The notes below the pieces were generated by a model. It had not been told where the DNA came from and searched no databases. It was given only the letters and a program-made list of their open reading frames with translations. 64,000 nt of DNA from VRUE01 sp963728045 (GTDB lineage Bacteria; Actinomycetota; Thermoleophilia; Solirubrobacterales; 70-9): positions 248,001 to 312,000 of the forward strand of contig CAVSIE010000002.1 in assembly GCA_963728045.1 (NCBI GenBank). Direction: 5' to 3'. This document shows, piece after piece, positions 1 to 7,910 of this stretch (its first letter is position 1; every line of letters starts with the position of its first letter). The position numbers were made by a program, and so were the translations under genes.

Positions 1-3000
1 TTCGGATCCGAAAGAGAGCGCTCTGAGACGGTTCTGGGCGCTGAGCTCGCGCACTACGTTGCCGTGCTCGTCGGTTTCGCTCGTCGTGATCGAAGGTGCC
101 GAGGTGCCGGCGCCAGACGGGGTTGCGGTATTGACCAACTGACCTTCGGCGTCCAAGTAGTAGACCGTCGCACGTGAGTAGCTGCTTGGCGGCGTCGCCG
201 GGACTTCGTCGGGCGGGAATACCGCCGTCGCGTCGGTCGGAATGTCTGTCTGGCCCCAGTTGGCGACCGTGGTCCCGCTCATTTCGTAGGGCGTGCCGCT
301 GGTCGGCACCCCGTAGGCGATCGTCGTCTGCGCAACGGAGGGGCTGCTGAGCAGGCTGTCCCGTTTGACGCTGATCAGGCGCCCGTTTGCTTTCTCGCCG
401 TCGTGAGCGCCGTATCCGAAGCTCCACGGCTCCTCCCCCGGAGGCGTGATCGTTTTGAGCTGCCCCGCCGATTCATAGGAATAAGTCTCCTTAAGCGCTG
501 GCGAGATCCGCGGGTCCCATGCCTCGATCAGCCTGCCTTCGGAGTTGTATTTGTAGCTCACCACCTGCCAGCTTTTCATCGAAGGAAGCCCGCCGCTGCC
601 TACTGCGGCGTGATAGGTGATCGAGGCGAGGCGATCGCCATAGGCTCCCGGAGCGCCCCAGGTGGTCGCCGGGAGGTACTGGAAAGTGAGCGTCCGGCAC
701 CCCGGCATCGCCTGCGCTTCTTTATCCGTGCATTCGTACGCCGACGGCCCGATCACCTTGCTGAGTCGTCGGTTGGGACCTACGAATTCGTAGACCATCC
801 GCGTTTTGTTGCCGGCGCCGGTCGTAGACACCGACTTAGGCAAGTACTCGGTTCCGCCTGGGCTGTTTTCAAAGGTCGTGCGGTTGCCATCGGGATCGGT
901 GAGGGAGAATTCACTCCCGCTTTCGTTCTTGGTGAGGAGCCAGCCCGTCATCTCCGGCGGCAGGACATAGCCGCCCGACCCGTTTTTTTCAAAGGCGTAT
1001 TCGTAGCCTTCGAGATCGATGAGCAGGACGTAGTTTTCGAGCCCTTCTTCTTTTTCTTCGGCCGAGACGACCACTTCGCGCACGCTCCGCCATTCGGCGC
1101 CGCCGGCAGCTTCGACCGGGACGCCGGGCGTCCAGCCACGCCCCAGCACGCCGGTGTCCGTGGCTTTCGGGTCGCGGGGGCTGTGAGTGCGGCTGAATTC
1201 AAGGGAAGTCTCGAAGACCGGGATCGAGACGTCGCTCCTCATTACCGTGAAGTTGCCGGTGAGGAGGTTGACGCTGCCGGGGCCGATCTGCGTCGTCGCG
1301 TCGAGCGTCCCGCCGATGTTGCGGTCGACGGTTGCTTCTACGGGGGCGCTGTAGCCGGCTGAGGAGAGGCCGGACTCAAACAGGGCCCTGACCTGAACCG
1401 GGCCGCCGTCTTTTTCGAGCGCGCTCGTCGCGTGGGCCGCATCGAAGAAGAGTGGCGGCGTTCCTTTTCCTTCGGGTGGAACCGGCCATTTGGGTTCTTT
1501 GCCTTGGGCATCTCGCACCAGGCTGGGCGAGATCGTTTTGAAGGAGCCCGTTTTGCCCTCCCTAAACTGGAAGGTGATGCCCGTAACGCCCGCTTCGGTC
1601 CAGCCCGCCCGCAACTTGAGGCGGCGCGCGGTCCTGGTTCCGTCATTCGGTGAGATGACCTTGCTGGTGCTGGGAGCTTTCTCGTAGTAGACGATTTCCA
1701 TGAAGGGTCGCTTGCTGGTGTCGGTCGCGGCGCTGGAATCGAAGGTGAGCGAGCGTTCTTTGCAGGTCGGCGAACATTCGAGTTTCGCGTCGTCGAGGAG
1801 CTTCAACATCAAGCCCCGGTTGGGGTACAACAGGCTTTGGTTGAGCCAGTTTTCGACTAGGGTCGCCAGGCTGGGCGATGAGAACTCCCACCAGCCCGCC
1901 TGGCTGCCCCGGCCACTGGTCAGCACTTCGGCGCCTTCGGCGGTGTAGTCACCACCGATCAGGTTCCATATGCCCCAGCTGCCTGACCTGTTCCAGCGCA
2001 CGCCGGTATCCCAGTTCGTCGTCACACGGCGCAGCTCCACCCCGGAGGTGTTGACGGCCGCGGCGGGAGCATGGACTTTGACTTTCGTACTCAGTATGTA
2101 GAACTGTTTCCCTAGTTTTTCAATGCCGCCGAGAGCGCTTAGGTCAAACTTTAGGAGGGAGCGCGTCCATTCGTTGACGCCACTTGTCTGGCGGTAGCGG
2201 GCATATAGCTCTTTCTGGCCACCCGAGCCGCAAAGGCCCCACCCGTTTTTTGATTCGAGTGGTTTGGTGGGAACACCCGGGGTCAGAGTGCCGCCGAATG
2301 TGCAGTCGAGGCTCGGGCTGTTCAGTTCGAGCGGGGGATCAATATGCACCGGCCAAGTCAGGTCCTCGCTCTTGAACCACTCGCTGTCGGCGTCGACCGT
2401 CAGCTCCCAGCTCTGCTCGTCTACGGCCTTGAGTTCGTAATGGACGTCGCGCGAAACCCTCGGCTCGGGCGAGCTGTCGAGCAACACTGGAGCTGGCATG
2501 GCGGCGAGGGCATGATCGCTGGCGTCTCGGAACTCGATCGAGCTGTCCTCGAGAAGCGTCGGGCTCAAGCCTTCTGACATCTCTAGCGCGAATCGGAAGA
2601 CGCGAGGCTCGGAGGGGTCCGCGAGAACGATGTCTTCCTTGACCCCATTGGCGAGGCTCGTCAGCTCGAACCGCGTGCCGCCATCGCTGGCTTCGTAGCT
2701 CGCTGTGGCGTCTTGTACGTCTGCTGGAGCCGAAGGAGAATCCAGGAGGCGGGTCGCTATCCATCCGCCGTCGAAGTTGAGATGAACCGGCCCCTCTCCC
2801 ATTCGTTCCGGCAAGGTGAGGTCGAAGACGTTGGGGCCATTGGTGAGACCAGTGCCGTCGGATTGCTCTGCGAGGTCTTCGCCGATCGGCTTCCACTTGC
2901 CATCAGCATCTCGATAGTGGATTGGGCTCTCGTAGAGGACCGTTCGGAGGGCGCCGCTCGGAAGTTGGAGGGTCTTTGAGGTTGCGGTTCGCCTTCCCTC

Positions 3001-3138
3001 CAGCTCTACTCCAGGGATGGTGCCCAAAGAAGTGGGCTGGCTCGAATCGTCCGCGGAGCCATCTTGGGCCAGCGCGATGCCAGTTCCCAAAACCACCAGC
3101 GCTGCCAGCATCGCTCCGGTCAGCCGTATCCCCTGCAT
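1..3138 (-). CDS. Secreted RHS/YD-repeat protein, C-terminus outside window
   Basis: Seen: reading the minus strand from an ATG at 3138 gives 1046 codons without a stop up to the window edge. The start has an AAGGAGG ribosome site just upstream and a signal peptide (about residues 1-24, ending GTGIALA). Residues about 265-485 resemble a DNRLRE-type beta domain (SLLKFDLSAL, then LVENWLNQ). From about 610 there is an RHS-core N-terminal segment (GPGSVNLLTGNFTV, then LGRGWTPGV), followed by YD-type motifs (YKYNSEGRLIEAWDP near 865, YYLDAEGQLV near 990). Family knowledge: such proteins form a beta cocoon and often carry a variable C-terminal effector domain. The C-terminal part lies beyond base 1, so effector content cannot be judged. 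Base composition is visibly less GC-rich than the core genes to the right. Confidence 0.88.
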   Translation of the reverse strand, partial: MQGIRLTGAMLAALVVLGTGIALAQDGSADDSSQPTSLGTIPGVELEGRRTATSKTLQLPSGALRTVLYESPIHYRDADGKWKPIGEDLAEQSDGTGLTNGPNVFDLTLPERMGEGPVHLNFDGGWIATRLLDSPSAPADVQDATASYEASDGGTRFELTSLANGVKEDIVLADPSEPRVFRFALEMSEGLSPTLLEDSSIEFRDASDHALAAMPAPVLLDSSPEPRVSRDVHYELKAVDEQSWELTVDADSEWFKSEDLTWPVHIDPPLELNSPSLDCTFGGTLTPGVPTKPLESKNGWGLCGSGGQKELYARYRQTSGVNEWTRSLLKFDLSALGGIEKLGKQFYILSTKVKVHAPAAAVNTSGVELRRVTTNWDTGVRWNRSGSWGIWNLIGGDYTAEGAEVLTSGRGSQAGWWEFSSPSLATLVENWLNQSLLYPNRGLMLKLLDDAKLECSPTCKERSLTFDSSAATDTSKRPFMEIVYYEKAPSTSKVISPNDGTRTARRLKLRAGWTEAGVTGITFQFREGKTGSFKTISPSLVRDAQGKEPKWPVPPEGKGTPPLFFDAAHATSALEKDGGPVQVRALFESGLSSAGYSAPVEATVDRNIGGTLDATTQIGPGSVNLLTGNFTVMRSDVSIPVFETSLEFSRTHSPRDPKATDTGVLGRGWTPGVPVEAAGGAEWRSVREVVVSAEEKEEGLENYVLLIDLEGYEYAFEKNGSGGYVLPPEMTGWLLTKNESGSEFSLTDPDGNRTTFENSPGGTEYLPKSVSTTGAGNKTRMVYEFVGPNRRLSKVIGPSAYECTDKEAQAMPGCRTLTFQYLPATTWGAPGAYGDRLASITYHAAVGSGGLPSMKSWQVVSYKYNSEGRLIEAWDPRISPALKETYSYESAGQLKTITPPGEEPWSFGYGAHDGEKANGRLISVKRDSLLSSPSVAQTTIAYGVPTSGTPYEMSGTTVANWGQTDIPTDATAVFPPDEVPATPPSSYSRATVYYLDAEGQLVNTATPSGAGTSAPSITTSETDEHGNVVRELSAQNRLRALSFGSE

Positions 3139-3616
3139 CCCCTGCCTCCTTGTCCTCCAGCCCACACACGGCGAGGTATCAGCCTCGACACTCGAATGGG
3201 TCAATTTGGTACGCGGAGAGGCACCCTAAGTTGCTAGATCAATCGATGCAACCTCATTTTTTTGGACGACTTCTTTTCATACTGGTTTATTAGATCGAAC
3301 CAGTGGAGACCCGTAGACCTCGAATCTGGGACCTCATCTAGCTCTAGAGCGCCAGATGTAGGTGCTCGCCCCAAGCGAGGACCAGCTCGGATCGGCGGAC
3401 AAGGGACCGAGGGCTGAAATGCGCCAAGGCGGGCAGCCTGCGGAGGCGCTTTCTAGCGCCTCTTCGCTGCAGCCGAAGTCTCGATGCAGGTGGTGGCTTC
3501 CTCGAAGGCCTGGAGTTCCCTGCTGGCCGCTCTTGCGCGCCGGCGGCCGCGGGCCTGACGTCCGAACGCGAGAAGAGAAATCGAGCCACCCAGCGATGGA
3601 GAGACATATTTGAGCA
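3139..3616. other. Intergenic region between divergent RHS and methyltransferase genes
   Basis: No convincing gene is seen here. It holds the RHS promoter, a 7-bp inverted repeat (ACTGGTT 3281-3287 and AACCAGT 3298-3304) that could be an operator, and a short hairpin with 8-bp arms (3443-3450 and 3455-3462, loop TTCT). A short open frame across 3362-3613 has no ribosome site and a low-complexity translation, so I do not call it. Confidence 0.5.
3176..3204 (-). promoter_or_regulatory. Putative sigma-70-type promoter of the RHS gene
   Basis: On the minus strand a TTGACC hexamer (3204-3199) is followed after exactly 17 bases by TGATAC (3181-3176). Transcription would begin near 3169, leaving a leader of about 30 bases that contains the AAGGAGG site of the RHS gene. 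Spacing and hexamers fit the consensus; this is a by-eye prediction. Confidence 0.5.
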
Positions 3617-4477
3617 ATGACTGTCAAGCTGTTCAAGCTGACCCGTGAACTTCTCCGGAAGAGTCTTCCCATGAATGAACGTCTCCCTAGCCAACTCGAG
3701 TGGCTGCAAGACGCAGGGGAAAAACAGGCGAGGGAAACCTACGAGGCGGCAGCGCCAACCTATGACTTGTTCACGGCCCACCATGAATACGAGGCGTGGA
3801 TCGATGAATTGCTTCCCCCCTTGAAGCGCCATGGGCTGACCAAGGGCCATCTACTCGACGTTGGCTGTGGAACTGGGAAGAGCTTTATCCCGATGCTGGG
3901 GCGCGGGTGGGAAGTGACCGCCTGCGATGCGTCTCCGTCAATGCTTGGGCTCGCGAGGAAAAAGACTGACGACGCGCGACTAGAGGTAGCCGATCTGCGT
4001 AGGCTTTCACAGCTCGGCGAGTTCGATCTCGTCTGGGCCCTTGGCGATGTTCTCAACAACCTTTTGAGCATGGACGACCTGCTCGTCGGCCTCCAGGGAA
4101 TGCACCAAAACCTGAAGCCGAATGGGCTGTTGATGTTCGACCTTAACACTCTTCGCACTTATCGCACAATCTTCTCGCAGCGAGAGATAACCGAACGTGA
4201 CGGCATGCGAATGACCTGGAATGGCCTAGCCAGCAGCGACACGCTTCCGAACTCAGTCTGCACCGCAGAAGTCAGGGTCGAGAAAGCAGACATCGATCAA
4301 GGGCATGAAATGCACATGCATGTTCAACGCCACTTCCCAGAAGATCAAATCCTCAGCGCCCTAACGTCAGTTGGCTTGGAATGCCTCGACGTCCTAGGAC
4401 AACATCAGGACAGTCGGGGGTTGCAGGCATCAGTTGACGAAGCCGTTCATGCCAAGGCTGTCTACATCGCACGCTGA
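3617..4477 (+). CDS. Class I SAM-dependent methyltransferase
   Basis: The 286-residue product has the Rossmann methyltransferase signature: motif I LLDVGCGTGKSF, an acidic post-I strand (VTACDASPSML) and an FDLVWALGDVLNNL segment typical of the motif II/III region. It would transfer a methyl group from S-adenosylmethionine; the acceptor is unknown. The N-terminal segment YEAAAPTYDLFTAHHEYEAW resembles small-molecule methyltransferases of the Methyltransf_25 type. The start is uncertain: 3617 has no clear ribosome site, while an internal ATG at 3671 has a GGAAGAG upstream and would remove a basic 18-residue extension. The gene stands alone, divergent from the RHS gene, in an accessory-looking stretch. 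Confidence 0.8.
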   Translation: MTVKLFKLTRELLRKSLPMNERLPSQLEWLQDAGEKQARETYEAAAPTYDLFTAHHEYEAWIDELLPPLKRHGLTKGHLLDVGCGTGKSFIPMLGRGWEVTACDASPSMLGLARKKTDDARLEVADLRRLSQLGEFDLVWALGDVLNNLLSMDDLLVGLQGMHQNLKPNGLLMFDLNTLRTYRTIFSQREITERDGMRMTWNGLASSDTLPNSVCTAEVRVEKADIDQGHEMHMHVQRHFPEDQILSALTSVGLECLDVLGQHQDSRGLQASVDEAVHAKAVYIAR

Positions 4478-4491
4478 AGCACCTAGGGCAG

Positions 4492-4767
4492 TTACTCGGG
4501 CGGCATCAGCACGCTTTTGTGACATCGCAATCTCCCTTCTGCCACAAGATCCCGCACAGCGCACTCAAACTCCATGCCCTCACCGATCCCTGCCGAACCG
4601 GCGAGCATTTCCTGAACAAGCATCGGAACGGTTAGATAGCGACCAGGACGAAGGACGTAAACGAGGTCAAGAACCGCCCGCCTGAGCCTTTCGTTCTCGC
4701 TACTGGAGGAGCGCCGCCTAGCTCGGCCCTGATCCTCGGTCACGTCGATCAGATGGTGCGTTCGCAT
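4492..4767 (-). CDS. Small protein with winged-helix-like C-terminal region
   Basis: This 91-residue frame starts at an ATG at 4767 with a strong GGGGAGGAGAGG ribosome site; the frame is open further upstream, but the ribosome site fixes this start. The C-terminal half (LRRAVLDLVYVLRPGRYLTV, then a helix, then AVRDLVAEGRLRC) has the helix-helix-wing rhythm of small actinobacterial winged-helix proteins. No catalytic motif is visible. It is convergent with the methyltransferase (14 bases between stops). A regulatory role is inference only; the exact family was not recognised. Confidence 0.55.
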   Translation of the reverse strand: MRTHHLIDVTEDQGRARRRSSSSENERLRRAVLDLVYVLRPGRYLTVPMLVQEMLAGSAGIGEGMEFECAVRDLVAEGRLRCHKSVLMPPE

Positions 4768-4977
4768 CGACACCTCTCCTCCCCTACCCCTTGAGACAAT
4801 CTCCGCTCTAGCCGGGTGGGGGGCGGCTCGGTCGGCCGACCCCCACCCATATGCACATCGACAGAGTTGCCTTGCTGACGGGTAGGCGTGCTCTGTCGAT
4901 GCCGTACCGATGCTAGGAAGCAACGAGGGGCCTTAGCCCATTCCTAATTCGAATACTCCAAAAGGTCAGCAGGAGGG

Positions 4978-5011
4978 CGGCGAGAGGGACCCCAGTGGGT
5001 CCCTCTCGCCG
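4978..5011. terminator. Perfect 15-bp stem-loop, likely terminator of the micro-gene
   Basis: Arms 4978-4992 and 4997-5011 are perfectly complementary with a 4-base loop (CAGT). It lies 9 bases after the stop codon of the 19-codon minus-strand gene. There is no following T-tract on either side, which is common for terminators in high-GC actinobacteria, so a role as processing or stability hairpin is equally possible. Confidence 0.6.
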
Positions 5012-5020
5012 TGGAGCGCT

Positions 5021-5080
5021 TTAGCGGCTCTTCACTATCGAGTGCGTAGGAAGCACTGCTTTCGCAGGGGCGATGAGCAT
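5021..5080 (-). CDS. Putative 19-residue peptide gene
   Basis: Minus-strand ATG at 5080 with an excellent ribosome site (AGGAGGGAGGTGA at about 5098-5086), 19 codons and a TAA stop, followed after 9 bases by a 15-bp hairpin. The product is MLIAPAKAVLPTHSIVKSR, a basic and moderately hydrophobic peptide without cysteine. It lies divergent from an ArsR-type regulator. The compact arrangement of ribosome site, short frame and hairpin looks like a dedicated small transcript. It could be a signalling or modified peptide, a leader peptide, or chance; no family is recognised. Confidence 0.45.
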   Translation of the reverse strand: MLIAPAKAVLPTHSIVKSR

Positions 5081-5262
5081 GCGGTCACCTCCCTCCTAAT
5101 CAGGGTCAGTTTCGGCCGTCAGCAGACCGCTCTCCCTTAGACCCACATCAATACTAAAAAAGTTTCGATCGTTCAGCTTTGGCTTTGGAAAAGCTCTGAA
5201 TAAACCGCTAGCGTCCAACTGCTCAGTAGCTCGATTTCAATAAACAACCGAGGGAGCTAAAG

Positions 5263-5886
5263 GTGGCCAGCAAGCAGCGCACCGGAAAGAAACCCGCCAA
5301 GCGGAAGAGGAAAGTCTCAAGAAACGAGGATGTGGCAAAGGCCCTCTCGCACCCGATACGGGTGAAGATCTTGTCAATCCTCAACGAAAAAGCTGCCAGC
5401 CCCAATGAACTGTCAGAACTGCTCAACCAAGGCCTGAGCAAGGTCAGCTATCACGTCAAAGTCCTAAAGGAGTACAGGTTCATCGAGCTTGTCAGGGCCG
5501 AGCCTCGCAGGGGTGCGATCGAGCACTTCTACCGCGCCATCGAGCGGGCCGTTCTTCCCGAGGAGGTCTGGAAACTCGTTCCCCAAGGGACGCGGACCGG
5601 CATCTACGGAGATGTTCTGAAAGACATCTTCAGCGACATCAGAGACGCAGTCGAAGGGGGGACCTTCGACGCACGCGATGACTTCCACCTGAGCTGGACG
5701 CCTTCTGTTCTCGGCACGGTCGGCTGGGAAGCCGTGGCGGCAGAGCTAGGAAAAGTCCTCGAGCGCATCATTGAGATCCAAGGTGAAGCTGCTTCGCGAT
5801 TGGCATCCCAACGAGAAGAGGGATTCTCTGCAACTTTCGCAATTATTGGGTTCGAATCCCCGCGCAGCCCCAGCAAAAGCCGCTAG
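5263..5886 (+). CDS. ArsR-type winged-helix transcriptional regulator
   Basis: The 207-residue product starts at GTG 5263 with GAGGGAG upstream. After a lysine/arginine-rich N-terminal tail it has a classic ArsR-type DNA-binding domain (residues about 22-85: LSHPIRVKILSILNEKAASP, then GLSKVSYHVKVLKEYRFIEL). The C-terminal half (about 95-190) is a helical effector or dimerisation region seen in larger ArsR/HTH_20 proteins; no metal-binding cysteines are present, so metal sensing is unlikely. It is divergent from the 19-codon gene, with an inverted repeat in the shared gap. The last residues (GFESPRSPSKSR) are encoded by a tRNA T-arm-like sequence, so the natural C-terminus may have been altered by an integration event. 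Confidence 0.82.
   Translation: MASKQRTGKKPAKRKRKVSRNEDVAKALSHPIRVKILSILNEKAASPNELSELLNQGLSKVSYHVKVLKEYRFIELVRAEPRRGAIEHFYRAIERAVLPEEVWKLVPQGTRTGIYGDVLKDIFSDIRDAVEGGTFDARDDFHLSWTPSVLGTVGWEAVAAELGKVLERIIEIQGEAASRLASQREEGFSATFAIIGFESPRSPSKSR
5848..5870 (+). other. tRNA T-arm-like sequence, candidate attachment-site remnant
   Basis: GGGTTCGAATCCCC at 5848-5861 matches the conserved core of a tRNA/tmRNA T-arm, and the following CGCAGCCCCA resembles an acceptor 3' strand. I could not fold a complete tRNA upstream: the would-be anticodon arm gives only 3 pairs. It lies in the last 40 bases of the regulator gene, at the border between AT-richer accessory genes and GC-rich core genes, as expected for the end of an integrated element. 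Confidence 0.35.
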
Positions 5887-5914
5887 CGCAGGAGCGAGAG
5901 CAAACCAAGTAAGG

Positions 5915-5943
5915 CTTGGGTTTCGGCCGTCGGACAACCCAAG
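5915..5943. terminator. Stem-loop between convergent genes
   Basis: Perfect 8-bp arms CTTGGGTT (5915-5922) and AACCCAAG (5936-5943) with a 13-base loop, 28 bases after the regulator stop and 23 bases before the stop of the convergent Fe-S assembly gene. It can serve both transcripts. Confidence 0.5.
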
Positions 5944-5966
5944 TTGCCCGACCCCGGAATCCCTGC

Positions 5967-6284
5967 CTAGAAGCCGAGCGCGAACTTGGCGTCCTCGCTC
6001 ATCATCTCTGGACTCCACGGCGGGTCGAAGATCATCTTCGGGTGGACGGCGGAGACCCCGGGGAGGTCGCCGACGAACTCCTTCATCTGCTCGGAGACCT
6101 GGGGGCCGATCGGGCAGGCGGGTGTGGTCAGGGTGAAGGTGACGTAGACGTCCTCTTTCTCGATCTCGACGTCGTAGACCAGCCCCAGCGAGACGAAGTC
6201 GAGCCCCAGCTCGGGATCGATCACCTCCTCGAGCGCCTCCATCACGTCGTCCTCGGTCAGCACCGCAGTCTCGTTCTCGGACAT
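5967..6284 (-). CDS. MIP18/DUF59-type Fe-S cluster assembly factor
   Basis: The 105-residue product matches the DUF59/PaaD-SufT family, cytosolic factors that help mature iron-sulfur proteins. Key features are the DPELGLDFVSLGLVYDV block near the N-terminus, TTPACPIG with the conserved cysteine, and an AVHPKMIFDPPWSPEMMS tail, where the PPW motif is typical. The length fits the family. The start ATG at 6284 is chosen because the family begins shortly before the helix preceding the DPE motif; there is no clear ribosome site. It lies 20 bases downstream of an acetyltransferase gene in the same direction; no other SUF genes are in the window. Confidence 0.88.
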   Translation of the reverse strand: MSENETAVLTEDDVMEALEEVIDPELGLDFVSLGLVYDVEIEKEDVYVTFTLTTPACPIGPQVSEQMKEFVGDLPGVSAVHPKMIFDPPWSPEMMSEDAKFALGF

Positions 6285-6304
6285 GGGCCAATGGTAGCCG
6301 GGCG

Positions 6305-6853
6305 CTACAACGCGTCCGGTCTCAGTGGCTCGGTGGGCGGATCTTGGCCGTCCGTAGCCAGGTCCAGCTGCCACCAGCCGACGTCGCGCCAGGCGCCCTC
6401 CTTCCAGCCGATGCCGCGGTATGTGCCGACGGGGGCGAACCCGAGTCGCTCGTGGAGGGCCACGCTTGCCTCGTTCGGCAGGGTGATGCCGGCGCAGGCC
6501 ACACGAAACCCCTGGCGCCGGAGCCCCTCGAACAGGCCTTCGTAGAGGCTCCTCCCCACGCCCCGCCTCGCCCACGCATCCGCAACGTAGACGGAGACGT
6601 CCACCGACCAGCGATAGGCAGGGCGCTCCCTGTGCCGGCAGGAGTAGGCATAGCCGATCACCTCACCACCGCTCTCGGCGACCAGCCAGGGGTGGGTCGC
6701 CGTGAGCCGCTCGATGCGGCTAGTGAGCTCTTCAGCGCTGGGCGCCCGCTCCTCGAACGACGTGGCGCTTGCCTCGACGTGCGGAGCGTAGATCGCCGCG
6801 CAGGCGGCGGCGTCTCGCTCGGGATCGACGTCGCGGATCGTGAAGAGGCTCAT
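6305..6853 (-). CDS. GNAT N-acetyltransferase, phosphinothricin acetyltransferase-like
   Basis: The 182-residue product has the GNAT fold with acetyl-CoA pyrophosphate loop RRGVGRSLYEGLFEGLRRQG and the family-typical opening IRDVDPERDAAACAAIYAPHV. FEERAPS, then YAYSCRHRERPAYRWSVDVS and the ending RLGFAPVGTYRGIGWKEGAW are characteristic of the PAT/YncA subfamily, which acetylates phosphinothricin, methionine sulfoximine or related amino compounds. The real substrate cannot be read from sequence. It is divergent from the unknown 131-residue gene (30 bases between starts) and probably co-transcribed with the downstream Fe-S assembly factor. Confidence 0.88.
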   Translation of the reverse strand: MSLFTIRDVDPERDAAACAAIYAPHVEASATSFEERAPSAEELTSRIERLTATHPWLVAESGGEVIGYAYSCRHRERPAYRWSVDVSVYVADAWARRGVGRSLYEGLFEGLRRQGFRVACAGITLPNEASVALHERLGFAPVGTYRGIGWKEGAWRDVGWWQLDLATDGQDPPTEPLRPDAL

Positions 6854-6883
6854 GCCGACCCCACGCTAATAGGCTGCCGGGCG

Positions 6884-7279
6884 ATGAGCGACTCCGACAA
6901 AGCGGTGCTGCGGCGGTCGATCGGGATCGTCTTCTCCGACGGCGGGCTGCTGGCGCTGAGCGCGGTGCGGCCGGCCGGCGCCGGGGGGCACGGCGAGGAG
7001 ACCGTGGCCGCGGTCCTCTGCGGGCCAGACGGCGCGCCGGCGGAGGTGTCCGAGGCGCTGCTCTCGACCGAGTATGGGCCCGACGGGGTGCAGCGGCGGG
7101 CGACGCTGGAGCTGTGGACCGACGATGAGGAGGGACGGCCGCTGCGGGGCGCAGGCACGCTGATCAGCGCCAGCTCGGTGCGGCGCGAGGGGCTCGAGGC
7201 GGAGATCGCCTTCTTCCGCTGGTCGGTCGAGGGACGCGAAGGGCTCGGCCACTACGAGATGGTCTGGGCCGATGCCTGA
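6884..7279 (+). CDS. Conserved protein of unknown function
   Basis: A 131-residue product starting MSDSDKAVLRRSIGIVFSDG. The frame is open well upstream, but the ATG at 6884 is preferred because upstream sequence belongs to the divergent acetyltransferase. It reads as a compact beta-rich domain (GIVFSDGGLLALSAV, then RRATLELWTDDEEGRPLRGAG, then AEIAFFRWSVEGREGLGHYE), with no signal peptide or membrane segment. It overlaps the following HAD-hydrolase gene by 8 bases, so the two are probably translationally coupled. Family not recognised. Confidence 0.7.
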   Translation: MSDSDKAVLRRSIGIVFSDGGLLALSAVRPAGAGGHGEETVAAVLCGPDGAPAEVSEALLSTEYGPDGVQRRATLELWTDDEEGRPLRGAGTLISASSVRREGLEAEIAFFRWSVEGREGLGHYEMVWADA

Positions 7280-7910
7280 GAAACGGATCGAGGCGATCGT
7301 CTCCGACTTCGGCGGCGTGCTGACGACGCCGCTGCTCCAGTCCTTCATGGCCTTCCAGGACAGGACCGGGATCACGACGGAGGTGCTCGGCCAGGGCATG
7401 CAAGCGGCCACCAAGACCACCGGCGAAAACCCGCTCTTCCAGATGGAGCGCGGTGAGATCACCGAGGTCGCCTTCCTCGAGACGCTCACCGACCACCTCG
7501 AGCCGCTGCTCGGCCACCGGCCGGAGATGCACCGCTTCAAAGAGATCTACTTCGAGGCGCTCGAACCGAACCCGCCGATGATCGAGCTGATGCGCGAGCT
7601 GAAGGCGGAGGGGTACCGGATGGCGATGCTGACCAACAACGTGCGCGAGTGGGAGCCGCTCTGGCGCCCGATGCTCCCCGTCGACGAGATCTTCGAGGAC
7701 GTCGTCGACTCCGGCTTCGTTGGCTGCCGCAAGCCCGAATCGAAGATCTACGAGCTGACCCTGGAACGGATCGCCCTGCCCGCCGAGGCCTGCCTCTTCG
7801 TCGACGACGTCCTCGTCAACTGCGAAGGCGCCCGCAAGGCGGGCCTCAGCGCCGTCCACTTCCGGGAGAACGAGCAGGCGATCGGCGAGATCCGCGCAGC
7901 GCTCGCCTAG
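7272..7910 (+). CDS. HAD-superfamily hydrolase (epoxide-hydrolase N-terminal type)
   Basis: The 212-residue product carries all four HAD motifs: motif I DFGGVLTT (the DxGGVL form, nucleophilic Asp), motif II LTNN, motif III RKPESKIYELTLERI (Lys), and motif IV LFVDDV. The cap region contains FQMERGEITEVAFLETL, typical of HAD-IA enzymes related to the soluble epoxide hydrolase N-terminal phosphatase domain and the YihX sugar phosphatase. A phosphatase acting on a small phosphorylated metabolite is expected. Its stop codon shares the palindromic CTAG at 7907-7910 with the convergent MazF-like gene. Confidence 0.9.
   Translation: MPEKRIEAIVSDFGGVLTTPLLQSFMAFQDRTGITTEVLGQGMQAATKTTGENPLFQMERGEITEVAFLETLTDHLEPLLGHRPEMHRFKEIYFEALEPNPPMIELMRELKAEGYRMAMLTNNVREWEPLWRPMLPVDEIFEDVVDSGFVGCRKPESKIYELTLERIALPAEACLFVDDVLVNCEGARKAGLSAVHFRENEQAIGEIRAALA

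Larger units (their letters stand above)
4768..5262. other. Intergenic region with a micro-gene and regulatory signals
   Basis: Between the small winged-helix-like gene and the ArsR-type regulator. 4768-4977 shows nothing I can name. 4978-5098 holds a hairpin and a 19-codon gene (separate entries). 5101-5262 is the divergent promoter region: it is AT-rich, has a TAGTAT minus-10-like hexamer on the minus strand (5156-5151), and a 6-bp inverted repeat (AGCTTT 5175-5180 and AAAGCT 5190-5195) that could bind the neighbouring regulator. Confidence 0.45.

Noticed and set aside
403..1362. Plus-strand 319-codon open frame over the RHS gene
   Set aside because: It is the antisense of the RHS coding frame; arginine-rich, no ribosome site, no motif.
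3362..3613. 83-codon plus-strand frame upstream of the methyltransferase
   Set aside because: Low-complexity translation, no ribosome site, no recognisable domain.
5780..5875. Complete tRNA around the T-arm-like sequence
   Set aside because: I could not form the D or anticodon stems; only the T-arm core and part of an acceptor-like strand are visible.
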